NCBI RefSeq assembly: GCF_017918235.1 | Contig: NC_090560.1 | Coordinates: 1-64,000 of the forward strand | Reading direction: 5' to 3' | DNA: 64,000 nucleotides | Source of the DNA: Porcisia hertigi | Lineage: Eukaryota > Euglenozoa > Kinetoplastea > Trypanosomatida > Trypanosomatidae | In this document: positions 50,033 through 59,207 of the stretch, one piece after another | Layout of the letters: every line of letters begins with the position of its first letter | Position numbering within the stretch: position 1 is the first letter of the stretch | Notes under the pieces: generated by a model | Told to the model about the DNA's origin: nothing | Databases searched by the model: none | The model's input: only the letters and a program-made list of their open reading frames with translations | Program-made: the position numbers and the translations under genes

Positions 50033-50551
50033 CTACTTTGAATGCGCATCCTCCTCGGGTGTTGTCAGAGCATTGCCGAGAGGCGCAACCCCCAAATCCT
50101 CCATCATGTGCGCATATTTTGGTGCATAATCGTGCTTCCACGCGCGAATCGCATCAGGAGCCTTCATCTTGAACACCTCCATCTTGCCGGCTGTGCGCAT
50201 CTCATGGTACTTCAGCAACTCGCCGCGGAGGTACATGATGCGATAGCGCTGGTAGTTTTCCTCACGGTTCACCTCATGTGCACACTCGTTCATGGCATCG
50301 CGATGGGGATAACATAACTTCATGTTGTATGGCCTTTGGGTGTTGACGCACTGCTCATACTTTTGGATGAAAGAAATACACTTGCGTGTTGTCTCCTCCT
50401 TCATACGCTGCAGGATGCCGTCATGGACGCGGTGCTGCAGGTGGCGCTGCACCTCTGGCGGGGTGCGGGCCATCATGGCCTCCAGCTCCGCATTTAATAT
50501 GTTATCCGTTTCGTCATAGCCGATCTGGTCTGATTTGTCATACGATGACAT
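50033..50551 (-). CDS. Twin CX9C (CHCH-like) mitochondrial protein
   Basis: 172 aa, ATG at 50551. Two CX9C motifs: CISFIQKYEQC at about 58-68 and CYPHRDAMNEC at about 79-89, spaced as in CHCH/Cmc1-type proteins, so two disulfides in a helical hairpin are expected and import through the Mia40/Erv pathway is likely. Family roles include cytochrome oxidase assembly and complex I/ribosome subunits; the subtype is unclear. The C-terminal ~80 residues are Met/Lys/Tyr-rich and helical (YLRGELLKYHEMRTAGKMEV). Copy C of the dispersed element follows in the 3' flank. Confidence 0.85.
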   Translation of the reverse strand: MSSYDKSDQIGYDETDNILNAELEAMMARTPPEVQRHLQHRVHDGILQRMKEETTRKCISFIQKYEQCVNTQRPYNMKLCYPHRDAMNECAHEVNREENYQRYRIMYLRGELLKYHEMRTAGKMEVFKMKAPDAIRAWKHDYAPKYAHMMEDLGVAPLGNALTTPEEDAHSK

Positions 50552-51519
50552 ACTCCTTTTACCCTTTTTGGTTTTGTTTTTTCTGAGTTGTTGTTTGGTG
50601 CTGTGGCGTGAAAGAGGGAGTAGTTTTGATGAGTGTGCAACTACGGTAGTGTTTGGCGCGACAGCGCATGGGCGGCTGCGTGAGTGAGCAGCAAATGAGG
50701 ATTTCGGGGCGACTCTGTCACGTCGGGAATCCTATTAATCTTTCACGCAGAGGCTGACCACACCGTCTGTACGGCCCAAGGGAAGTAGTTCATGTAGTCA
50801 TTTGTATGTCGAATGCACCAAAGAGGAAAAAACGAAGGGCGAAAATGAGATGTTGAGCCACAATGAGGACCTCCGAGCCAAACACATGGCTGAGTGCTAT
50901 CAAGTCGTACAGTGTACACCATTGCGTGCACACCACAGCAGCCATAATTCCTTGGCCAGGCGTTCTCTTCCATCTGCCACATTCGGGGGACGAGACAAGT
51001 AGGATTGGAAAAGTAAGGACAAACTGAAGAGAAGAGCTGAAGGAGGTGGGGGGTTGTGAAGCTCCCTGCAGCCACAGAAGGCTCGGTGAGGATATGGACA
51101 CCTGTTCTCTCTCGTGAATACTAAAAAAGGGGCTCAGAAGTGCTCAGATCCTTCAATTGAAACCGAGTACACTACACATCGAAAGAACAGAGCATTCGCA
51201 CTCTTCACCATTCATCGACGACGTCGCAGCGAATCCCTTCACCTTCTTTTGAGCTACTTGACATCGCCGACACCCTAATATGAAAAACAAGACCGCCTGC
51301 TCACTCATCACTCTTGCAAGGTGGTGCGAGAATCGGTCACTCTCGAAAAAAAAGAAGAGCCTCTTTCCGGAAGATGATACCAACCCCATTCCTTGGCAAA
51401 GAACACCATGCACAGCCCAGAATGAGCACAAGATAAAAAAAAGCGTTTGTGTATAGAAAGAGGGAGCCTTTTTGGTTTTTTTCCTTGTAAAAGTTGTGTT
51501 GCACTTTGCCTAAGCAAGG
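50552..51519. other. Intergenic spacer, no gene seen
   Basis: Poor in microsatellites compared with earlier spacers. A short minus-strand frame near 51168-51323 is hydrophobic then Cys-rich but shows no family motif; it was not called. Confidence 0.5.
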
Positions 51520-51699
51520 TCATGAACCTCCGCAGGCCTTTCGGTTCTCAGCAGCAATCTGCTTTTGGCGCATCCTCTCGGCATCCGCTTCCTTGCGTGC
51601 GGCATGAGAAAGACCATCCTCACGGTGGCCTTTACTCCGATCCTGGTCCTTCTTCAATTTCTTCTCGCGGGCGAGATCACGCTGGTTGCCGCGGGTCAT
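51520..51699 (-). CDS. SERF/4F5-like small charged protein (59 aa)
   Basis: ATG at 51699, stop at 51520. [20 protein letters not shown] matches the 4F5/SERF N-terminal consensus (M(T/S)RGNQR..AR.KN.KK), followed by [20 protein letters not shown] and a QK(Q)AAEN-type end. SERF proteins are disordered, highly charged and modulate protein aggregation; some act as heat-soluble protectants. The gene is real despite its size: the consensus is specific and strand and spacing agree. The ending CGGS differs from the common tail. Confidence 0.88.
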   Translation of the reverse strand: MTRGNQRDLAREKKLKKDQDRSKGHREDGLSHAARKEADAERMRQKQIAAENRKACGGS

Positions 51700-52243
51700 T
51701 TGTCTTGCGTCAGTATACAGTGAGGGAGACAACAGCTGTGTGTATAGATGTAAGCTTGGATGACTGTATGAGGTACACTTGTCTGCTATGGCACGTGACG
51801 TCACAGTTGTTGTGTTGTTGGTTGAGAGAAAATGGAAACAGAATGAGCAAGAACAGCAAGATAAATATTTGTGCAGCGAGTGCAACTTTTTCCTGACATT
51901 GGCCCACGTATTGCAATTGCTGCTTTTCCAACCACGCTGATATTTAAGTTTTCGGTTGTAATGACTTTGGAAGAGCTGGGGGAGAAGGCAACAATGTCCA
52001 ATGCCTCTCCGATGTGTACGACCGCTCCCATGAACGCCTCGAAGAGGCTTGAAGAAAAAAGGTTTTGGATTTTCGCCTAAGTTGGTAGAACACAGAATGC
52101 TCCAGTGATACCGGTGTTGCAATCCTACCTTCGTGGACTCAGCTCTATGGTATTACCCGCACGTTGCGTACACGCTCTCTCTTCAAAGAGAGAAACTTGC
52201 TGCTCTCGAAAGAAGAGAGGAGAGACCAAAAAACTTCGATTCC
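51700..52243. other. Intergenic spacer, no gene seen
   Basis: 544 bp, moderate GC, few simple repeats. It lies between the exopolyphosphatase and SERF genes. A frame continuous with the SERF gene runs upstream but has low-complexity content and an internal His/Thr-rich region, so it was not used. Confidence 0.5.
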
Positions 52244-53407
52244 TCAAAAGTGACTTTGCGTCCCCTCTGCAAGGAATTCGGAGAGCGCTGGAATCAGCTT
52301 CTTACGAGAGATTGAAGTGTCGCTGAGTGAGTACGACACGTACTCGTACATCCCATCCGCAGTTTGACACTTTGTGATCTGGGTAAATGATGCGCGCCCC
52401 GGCGAATCCGCAACAAAAGGCGCAAAGACCGCTATCACGTCAGGCCTGGCACAGAAGGCGATATCACGAGAGTGCTTTCCGTCAACTTTTCCAGCGAACG
52501 CGAGGATGAGCACATCTAATTGATGCTGCTCCACATACTTAGCTGCCTCCTTCAAAACCGTCGGAGCAGAGAAGCGAGCTTCGAACTCCATGCACGCGCA
52601 CGGCACGCTACTGGTGCCCGTCGACATAACACCCTCCTTTGACTTTGCTTCGAAGTTGAAATGTTTGAAATCCCTCCTCAAGATTTCTTGAACACTGAGC
52701 TCCAGAACGTCATTTTTCCACATGGACAGCTTTGCATAGAAAGCTGCAGCGTCAGCCTTGTCGGCGCCTTCCTTCTCGCGTAGCCACTCATATGCAACGA
52801 CGTCCTCTGGGGTCACTTTCTTTTGTGCTGGATCAAAATTCACGGTATCCAGGACAATCGGGGCCGCCAGCAGCGTGGCACACGGAACATCCTCACCGCA
52901 CTCGCGGTAGAGATTTGCAACAAGTGTGCAAGCGGATCCAACGGTTCCCAAAATTCTGAGCGTGGCTGTGGTGTCGAGGTACTGTTGCTCATCAAAGTGA
53001 TGGTCCACTACGCCGACCACCCTTGAAGCCAAGTGGTTTTGGTTTGCTCTGAGCTTATTGTGATCATGAAGAACAATGGAGGCGTTGAGGTCAGCAATAT
53101 TAATAAAACGGTCCATTGAGTGTCCATTCTGTACTGACATCAATAAGGATGCGTCGATACCCAACTCCCTGAAGAGCTTTGCGACATCGTTGCGCAGGTT
53201 GAAATCCTCTTTTGGGAAGTTCAGGGCCGGTACAGGATTCTCAAAACCAAATTTCTGCTGCTGGTCAAAAAGCATAGCGAGGTAAATACACCCAACAATG
53301 CTGTCCATGTCGCCCCCCTCGTTGCCCTGCACTACTGTCAGAGGCTGCACCTTGCTGGCCACTCTCTGGAGGCAGCGGCGTAAAAAGTCGTTGATGACGC
53401 CAGACAT
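52244..53407 (-). CDS. PPX1: DHH-family exopolyphosphatase
   Basis: 387 aa, ATG at 53407. DHH domain: QGNEGGDMDSIVGCIYLAM (metal-binding Asp pair, about 27-45), IVLHDHNKLRAN, and the DHH motif VVGVVDHHFDEQQYLD at about 130-145, then LLAAPIVLDTVNF. The C-terminal DHHA2-like part starts near 210 and ends with ISRKKLIPALSEFLAEG, typical of family II pyrophosphatase/PPX1. Length matches the characterised L. major acidocalcisomal exopolyphosphatase, which releases phosphate from short polyphosphate chains. No signal peptide is visible. Coding GC is lower than in genes further left. Confidence 0.92.
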   Translation of the reverse strand: MSGVINDFLRRCLQRVASKVQPLTVVQGNEGGDMDSIVGCIYLAMLFDQQQKFGFENPVPALNFPKEDFNLRNDVAKLFRELGIDASLLMSVQNGHSMDRFINIADLNASIVLHDHNKLRANQNHLASRVVGVVDHHFDEQQYLDTTATLRILGTVGSACTLVANLYRECGEDVPCATLLAAPIVLDTVNFDPAQKKVTPEDVVAYEWLREKEGADKADAAAFYAKLSMWKNDVLELSVQEILRRDFKHFNFEAKSKEGVMSTGTSSVPCACMEFEARFSAPTVLKEAAKYVEQHQLDVLILAFAGKVDGKHSRDIAFCARPDVIAVFAPFVADSPGRASFTQITKCQTADGMYEYVSYSLSDTSISRKKLIPALSEFLAEGTQSHF

Positions 53408-53751
53408 TTGAAGCTCTGCGAATCGTACAGTGAAGGAGAAAAAGTCAACTGAGTTGTGTTCATTTCATTGTTAATGGAACGTCATGTTGGTCCTTTTCCC
53501 GGTTTGGGGCGAGGCTACCAAACCCGAGGATTACAGGGGAAGCGGAAGTAACGCTCGGCCTTTCTTCAAGGCCGAGCCTTATGAGATGGAAATAATTATT
53601 TTTCTTTTCTTTTATGACATCAGCTTTTTGGATAATGGAGTTACTGTTGATCTACTGCTGTGCCATGCTCCTCATAGTGAACAGGAGCATCTACCCAACG
53701 TGGATGAATTTACCACTCCCAACACGGGTACGCGTGGTAGTCCTACATTGC
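53408..53751. other. Short intergenic spacer
   Basis: 344 bp between the FAM210-like and exopolyphosphatase genes. T-rich on the plus strand near 53595-53615. No gene or repeat is seen. Confidence 0.5.
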
Positions 53752-54201
53752 CTAGCTCTTGCTCTTTATCGTCTTAGGCAAAGCGCATTTTTTCCCCTTA
53801 ATGAAACGGTGACTGATGCGCTTCAGGTACGGATAGGTGGCCACACAAAGGGGCAACTGAACGGGTGTCCACAACGACATGAACAAAGACGCAGCGGTGA
53901 AGTTGGTCACGAGTCGCGCGCTCAGGACAACATGTCCCCCGAAAAAGGACCATTGTTTGCCTTCAATGGACTCCAAGTCCACGTATTTCGAGGCCCCGAG
54001 AGATTTCAAAAAGCCTATTAGGTCCTCTTTACCAAAGTAGCCGTAGTGCAGCAAGTATGTCACCATGCAAACAAGAACTTCATTGGTGATGAAGTAGTAA
54101 AGAAACAGAGGTACCCCATGCTCCACAACCATTGCTCTCATAGACAATCTGCGTGTATGGAGAGGGATGGGGTGAACCACACGAAGGCGCCTGAAAAGCA
54201 T
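53752..54201 (-). CDS. FAM210/DUF1279-like mitochondrial membrane protein
   Basis: 149 aa, ATG at 54201. The longer upstream frame runs through poly-G and TG-type non-coding sequence and was trimmed. The N-terminus MLFRRLRVVHPIPLHTRRLS is Arg-rich and fits a mitochondrial presequence. The domain is DUF1279: VVEHGVPLFLYYFITNEVLV, a first membrane helix, then DLIGFLKSLGASKY, and a second membrane span near 100-120 (NFTAASLFMSLWTPVQLPLC). The C-terminus is Lys-rich. FAM210 proteins act in mitochondrial translation and cristae. First gene of the leftward array next to the strand switch. Confidence 0.75.
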   Translation of the reverse strand: MLFRRLRVVHPIPLHTRRLSMRAMVVEHGVPLFLYYFITNEVLVCMVTYLLHYGYFGKEDLIGFLKSLGASKYVDLESIEGKQWSFFGGHVVLSARLVTNFTAASLFMSLWTPVQLPLCVATYPYLKRISHRFIKGKKCALPKTIKSKS

Positions 54202-55120
54202 ATGGATTGTGCTCTGGTGAGCTGTCGAATAGCCCTTGGTAAACGGCAACGCTTTCAAGTAGAACAGAGAAAAAGTAGCGAGGCAGTGTGACAGTGTGAC
54301 AGTGATGTATTCAAATTGTGAAGCCAGTTGAGGGTAACAGCACCTTCCTGCAGAGCGCCGGAGGGTGGGTAGGGGGGGGGGCTGACGCAGAGGCAACCGC
54401 ACCACTGAATGTGCATTGTCGTGGCTACAAAGTCGGAAAGGCTGAACAGCACTGAGCTTACTGGAAGCAGTGTTTGTGGAAAAAAAAAACTGTAGACCAG
54501 CTGCACAGAGTACTGCCCCGCGCCGTCCTCTCCCCCGCCCCCCCCCCCCGCAGCCCTGAGACAACATGTGGCCGCTGAGATTAGTTAGTGGAAGTGCGCG
54601 AAAGACCAACGCGGCAGCAAAACTCTGAAGAAAAAAATCCATCGAAGCAAACCGTCTGAGACCGAGTCAGTGAATTGTGATCAAACAGAGCGCAGCATTT
54701 AACTACTTTGCTGCCAAGCACATGGTCTTCCAGAGAACAGAAATTAAACAAAACAAAAAGACACCACCGCTTAGATTTCTCAATGTGATGTCATTTTTTT
54801 GCTGCCCCCAGAAGAAAACTGGACAGACCCCTCCTTTCTTTAAAAGAAAAAACTTAGTGCGCTTCCTCTGCCTGACGACACACATTGATCACTACTGTGG
54901 GGAAAAAAATTCTCGAACGCCGCGATTAAAAACCAATGTACTTCGCACATCATATTTGGTCTTGGTTTCTTTAGTCTCCTTGCTCTCTCTCTGCTCCTAT
55001 TGGAACCTCCTTCTCGTTTAATCCACAGCACATTTACACGCACAAAGGAAAGGTAAGGGGGCTTCAAGACCCTGTCAGTGTTGTTAAAAATATAGAAATT
55101 TGAGCGCCTGTAGTGACGCC
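54202..55120. promoter_or_regulatory. Divergent strand-switch region, likely bidirectional polycistronic start
   Basis: All genes to the left are on the minus strand and all to the right on the plus strand. In Leishmania chromosome 1, transcription starts bidirectionally in the equivalent gap. The region has a G/C run at 54519-54552 with poly-C at about 54539-54549, an A run at 54480-54489, a T-rich/pyrimidine stretch at 54945-55019, and a probable SL acceptor AG at 55027-55028 for RAE1. No conventional core promoter is recognisable, as usual for these sites. H2A.Z/H3-acetyl marks and a replication origin are plausible but not visible. Confidence 0.8.
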
Positions 55121-56140
55121 ATGTCGCAATCTGTTTCTATCGGTGCTGACCACAGACTAGAGGGCACCACCTCGGACTGTGTCAGCTCTGTTCGGTTTTC
55201 GCCAAAAGAATGCCCGATGCTTATGGCCGGCGTTGCCTCATGGGACGGGACTTGCTCTATATGGCAAGTTGCACGGAACACTGCTGGAGCAGTCATATCC
55301 CAACCGTCTTGGACCACAACACACGACAGCCCTTTACTCGACATGTCCTTCTCAGCTGATGGACGGGTCTTTTTCGGAGGGTGCTCGAAAACGGCGGTTA
55401 TGTGGGACCTCAACTCGAATCAAAAGGCTGTCGTTGCATCACATGATTTGCCGATTAGTTGCCTCGATTTCGTGACTCTCCCACAAACAATGAGTCAAGT
55501 GCTCATCACCGGGAGCTGGGACGGCAAGCTGCGCTGGTGGGATTTAAGACAGCAAAACTTTGTGAGAGAGGAAAACCTAGGTGAACCTGTGTTCGCGCTT
55601 GAGGCGCAGAAAACGGTGCCGATGATGGCTGTCGCAACAGGTCGATTGGCTCACGTGTACGACGTTCAACAAATGCAGAAGGTCAACGAGCTCAAGCTCC
55701 CCGACGTAATGAAATTCAACCTCCGTTGCATCACGTGTGCTCCACAGTATGACGGGGTTGGAGTTGGATCTTCAGAAGGACGGGTCTCCTTCATCAGCAT
55801 GAAGGATGTGCCAGGATGCACATTCAAGGCTCATATCACAACGGAAAAGTCCCACTACATTCTCAGCCAGACCAATTTTTGCGTGCATCATCCCACGCTG
55901 CCACTTCTCTTGTCCGGTGGTGGTGATGGTAATTTGACGGTCATCAACCGCGCCGATCGAAAAGTTGTCAAAACACTGCAGTGTGAGCAAAAATCGGGCA
56001 CACAAGCCATTCCAATCTCGGCAGGTGACATAAGCGCGGATGGCTCTCTCGTTGCCTATGCACATAGCTATGACTGGGCCATGGGGAAGAGTGGATACAG
56101 AAATCAGCCTACCACAGTTCACATTCGACCGTTATCGTGA
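55121..56140 (+). CDS. RAE1: RAE1/Gle2-like WD40 nucleoporin (poly(A) RNA export)
   Basis: 339 aa, ATG at 55121. An earlier in-frame TTG is not used. WD40 propeller: VRFSPKECPMLMAGVASWDG, DMSFSADGRVFFGGCSKTAV, VMWDLNSNQKAVVASHDLPI, LITGSWDGKLRWWDLR and LSGGGDGNLTVINRADR. SWDG(K)LRWWDLR resembles the Rae1 SW..(D)(V/L)R.W(D/E) signature. Rae1 binds Nup98 GLEBS and works in mRNA export and mitosis. First gene of the rightward array. A CACAG acceptor at 55024-55028 follows a pyrimidine tract. Codon use is less GC-rich than in the left array. Confidence 0.88.
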   Translation: MSQSVSIGADHRLEGTTSDCVSSVRFSPKECPMLMAGVASWDGTCSIWQVARNTAGAVISQPSWTTTHDSPLLDMSFSADGRVFFGGCSKTAVMWDLNSNQKAVVASHDLPISCLDFVTLPQTMSQVLITGSWDGKLRWWDLRQQNFVREENLGEPVFALEAQKTVPMMAVATGRLAHVYDVQQMQKVNELKLPDVMKFNLRCITCAPQYDGVGVGSSEGRVSFISMKDVPGCTFKAHITTEKSHYILSQTNFCVHHPTLPLLLSGGGDGNLTVINRADRKVVKTLQCEQKSGTQAIPISAGDISADGSLVAYAHSYDWAMGKSGYRNQPTTVHIRPLS

Positions 56141-56580
56141 AAAACTCCGTTCATAGCTCCCCTTCCTCCCTCTCAAGGCTGCGGCTAGGGCTCGTATCCC
56201 TCCATTGGCTATGCGAGTTTTTTCTTCTTTATACTTGTACGTGGCGCAGGTGGCTGATGTCCTTAACACCTGACATTTTCACCACTGGGATTTGAAAGCC
56301 CCGTATTCGAAAAAAAAAATAATAGTTAGAAAAATAGAACTCACTATATTTTTGTCTGATATTTTTTGGCTCTTTCGCAATTTGGACGCGCATCGATACG
56401 TGAACTAATCTAGAAGAGAGCTTGCCGAATACCAAATCCTGTGAAACCCCTGTTCCCGTATACGTCAGTCTATGTTTTCACTCCTCCTTCCTCGCGATCT
56501 CTCACTACAAAGGTGCCCTCACTCAAATAGTAAACCCTTTTTTTCACGCACACATAATAGAAGAATTTCTAGCGGCTTTC
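56141..56580. other. Intergenic spacer
   Basis: Pyrimidine-rich 56155-56180, A-run at 56308-56320 with AT-rich sequence to 56365, and T/C-rich just before the ATG. No gene is seen. Confidence 0.5.
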
Positions 56581-57216
56581 ATGATGTCCTCTGTACTCTA
56601 CAATTTCGGGTATGAGCTGGGGTCGAAACAGATTCGAAGGTACGTAGTCAATGATGTGAGAAGTGTGCACCGTGCTCTCGCGTCTAATATTCAAGACTAC
56701 CTTGCGTACGAAGGCGTCAAGGAGGAAAACCCGGTATCCCTGAAGAACGTGTTCCTCAAAGTTTTCACTTTAGGCGTCGCCGCTGGAGCGTATGCGCTTA
56801 GCAAACGGCAAGTTTCTGGGCTTTTGCTTGCCGGCTCGTTTTTGTTTTTCGGCATGCTCATCGTTTTTCAGATTGCATACAATATCGTACAAAACAACGG
56901 GGATATTATTTTTGTAGGTACCGGGCGCTTGATTGAGGATAAATTGAGATCGCAAAAACCGTGTTTTTGTCACCTTGTGAATCGGCGTCTTTGCGTTCGT
57001 CTCACGCAAGAAGACCTCTCCATCCCAGTAGTTACGCTTACAGTGCAGCTTATTGGACCATCTTCGCTCTTTTCGCAGCCTCCTGTTTATAGCGAAGCGG
57101 TAAAAACAGTCCAGTACGGTCAGTTTTTTGGATCCACTGGCTTCTTCTTTCCACCACCGCTGCTAAAACTTGTTGACGAGCTGTTGGAGTCCGCTGTTTC
57201 TACCAAGCGGAAGTAA
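56581..57216 (+). CDS. Two-pass membrane protein, signal peptidase subunit 2 (SPC25)-like
   Basis: 211 aa from ATG 56581 (MMSSVLYNFGYELGSK); the frame is open upstream but starts at TTG. Two membrane segments at about 60-95: FLKVFTLGVAAGAYALS and GLLLAGSFLFFGMLIVFQIA. The N-terminus has NDVRSVHRALASNIQDYLAY and is cytosolic-looking; the C-terminal half is a soluble beta-rich part (FCHLVNRRLCVRLTQEDLSI, VVTLTVQLIGPSSL). Layout and the short loop between helices fit SPC2/SPC25. Similarity is by architecture, so alternatives remain. AT-richer than left-array genes. Confidence 0.65.
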   Translation: MMSSVLYNFGYELGSKQIRRYVVNDVRSVHRALASNIQDYLAYEGVKEENPVSLKNVFLKVFTLGVAAGAYALSKRQVSGLLLAGSFLFFGMLIVFQIAYNIVQNNGDIIFVGTGRLIEDKLRSQKPCFCHLVNRRLCVRLTQEDLSIPVVTLTVQLIGPSSLFSQPPVYSEAVKTVQYGQFFGSTGFFFPPPLLKLVDELLESAVSTKRK

Positions 57217-57768
57217 GCAAACTCCTCTAGCGGGGCGAACAACTACCTTTCAAGGAGTTCCCTCGTTGCCGCTGGTCAAGTCTTCGGAGCGTGTTTGAGG
57301 AATAGTGCTGAGGTGAAGAAAAAAAGATTTTTGCTTACTCTGATGACCGAATTGACCGTGCAAACTGAAGTAATGTGATGTTTAGCTGCTAACTCATAGC
57401 AAGAAAATTGTGGATGCTATGCATGGCAGTATGCGAAAAAAAAAGAAAGAGGATCTTTGAATCGAATTAGGCAGAGAGTGTGTTCTGCGTCCTGCTTTTT
57501 TCTTGCCTGCCGCGCATGAGAACTCCAACTACCTTGTCGGGGTTGTGGGTGCATTAATTGTCTGACTACTCTTCTTGGTGATTTCACATTTCCCTCCCTT
57601 TTCTTCCTTCCCTTCGTTCTTTTGTACCTCTTCCCCCAGCGACCATCGTAATTTGCGCATTGAATTATTGACGCTCCCCCAAGCGCGACTCTTTCCACTT
57701 ACACACACACACACACAGACACATATACATATATACGAAACGGAACACGGAAAGAGCGAAAAGCGAAG
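57217..57768. other. Intergenic spacer with pyrimidine tract
   Basis: Pyrimidine tract 57585-57637 and AG at 57638-57639, a probable SL acceptor for MPC1. CA repeat 57700-57715 and TATA alternation to 57735. No gene is seen. Confidence 0.55.
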
Positions 57769-58062
57769 ATGGTGTCCCAAAGCTTCGTTCGATGCATCGG
57801 CTACGCCGGTGCCGCTGCCAACTGGCTCATACCAATTGCTGGCATCACGAATTTCTCTACCCGTCCTCTGTCTGATATCGACCCAGCTATGACAAGCGTT
57901 CTCTGTGTCTATAGCATGCTGTTTATGCGATGGTCAGTCAGTATTGTTCCAGCAAACTATCCGCTGTTTGCGTGCCACGCCACGAACAGCACAGTGCAGG
58001 CTGCCACACTGGTCCGGTGGTGCTGCGGCTCTGTAACGAAGGTGGATAAAACTATCGAGTGA
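57769..58062 (+). CDS. MPC1: Mitochondrial pyruvate carrier subunit, MPC1-like
   Basis: 97 aa, ATG at 57769. The MPC1 pattern is clear: AAANWLIPIAGITNFSTRPL, DIDPAMTSVLCVYSMLFMRW, VPANYPLFACHATN and VQAATLVRWCCG. LFACHATN and FMR are MPC1-like. The protein forms a heterodimer with MPC2 in the inner mitochondrial membrane to import pyruvate. Length is that of an ordinary MPC1 (about 100-110 aa). It lies alone in its transcription neighbourhood; MPC2 is not in this window. Confidence 0.92.
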   Translation: MVSQSFVRCIGYAGAAANWLIPIAGITNFSTRPLSDIDPAMTSVLCVYSMLFMRWSVSIVPANYPLFACHATNSTVQAATLVRWCCGSVTKVDKTIE

Positions 58063-59207
58063 TATACGTGCATTTCCTTCTGCTCTCTCGTCTACATGTT
58101 ACTTCCTATCTTGTAGCCGAGCAGACCCAGCTTGGTCTCATGCGGAGAGCTTTACTGAGATTAGATGAAAAAAGTGGCGGTATTGCCAGACAGCTGCCGC
58201 TCTGCGGTGTGATCGTTCCATAGAAGATCGCACGTGGTGCCACCAGCTCATGAATGATGGATTTATATTGTTGCAGTCTTTTTCCCCTCTCTAAGAGGAG
58301 TGCTCATGGTCGTCAAAAAGGCTCGCTGAAAACCGTGCGCTTTATGAGACCGACTACGTAATGGGTCTGAAGAGCTTCCAACGTGTCAGTTTGTTCGCTC
58401 TTCTTTTTTGTCGTTGTTGTTGTTTTGTTGTGCTGTTCTCCGATACGTAACGCCCTACGTTGTTTTGACGGTGTTGCAGTTCCGCGCTTTGAGAACGACT
58501 TGCGGCCTCTCTATAAGTGTAGAGCAAAGGAACACAAAAAAAAAACAGCGAGAGAGGCAGATGAGATGACATGTCTTTCAGAAAATGTGGTTTTCAGCGA
58601 CAGCGGCAGTGTGTGTACGCTGGGGCATGCGAAGTTGTCCCACCCCCTACTCCTCTGTACATATCTATATCTCAATTCACGAATAGACATTGTTCAGGCA
58701 TTCAAAGTGTCTGGGGCCATTCTTAGCTTCTTCTCGATGTTTTTTTTTGGTTTTTCAATGCGTTCAGATTGATTGGAGTAGGCTCGCCATGTCCTGTCGG
58801 TCAGCCCGCTTTTTCTGTTCATTCTTTTTTGTTTGACTGATGCGCGCGGCCGTGGAAAGCGCCACCATACATATCAACGGCATCAAAGTCTCTATTCCTG
58901 GTTTTGGCTCACTTTGTTTCTCTCTCCCCCTCTTTCTCTTTTTTTTTGTCGTTTCCGTCTCTCTACTAACCCCCACCTCACACACACACACATATATATA
59001 CACCATACCACTCTGACATCCATATCCCCTGTTTGTTCACGTGTGTGCATATACACACACACATATATATATATATATATATCCGTCTACACCTATTCTC
59101 CCATTATTATTTTTTTCCCTGTCGTTCGCCTCGTCTCTTCCTATTCGATGTGAAATAGCTTTGAAAGTGAGCCGTGCGGTGTTTTTGTCTGTGTTTCCCC
59201 TCTAGAG
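58063..59207. other. Long intergenic spacer, no gene seen
   Basis: T-rich stretch with TGT/TTG repeats at 58400-58440, poly-T at 58740-58750, CA repeat 58978-58994 with TA alternation after, CA/AT repeat at 59052-59082. Pyrimidine tract directly before the next ATG, with a TCTAG at 59201-59205 as a possible acceptor. Confidence 0.55.

Noticed and set aside
51168-51323. Short minus-strand frame (about 51 codons), hydrophobic then Cys-rich
   Set aside because: No family consensus and no clear acceptor; could be chance in a less biased region.
54202-54642. Extension of the FAM210-like frame into the strand-switch region
   Set aside because: Gly/Arg run is a translated poly-C/G block; ATG 54201 starts a good mitochondrial leader.
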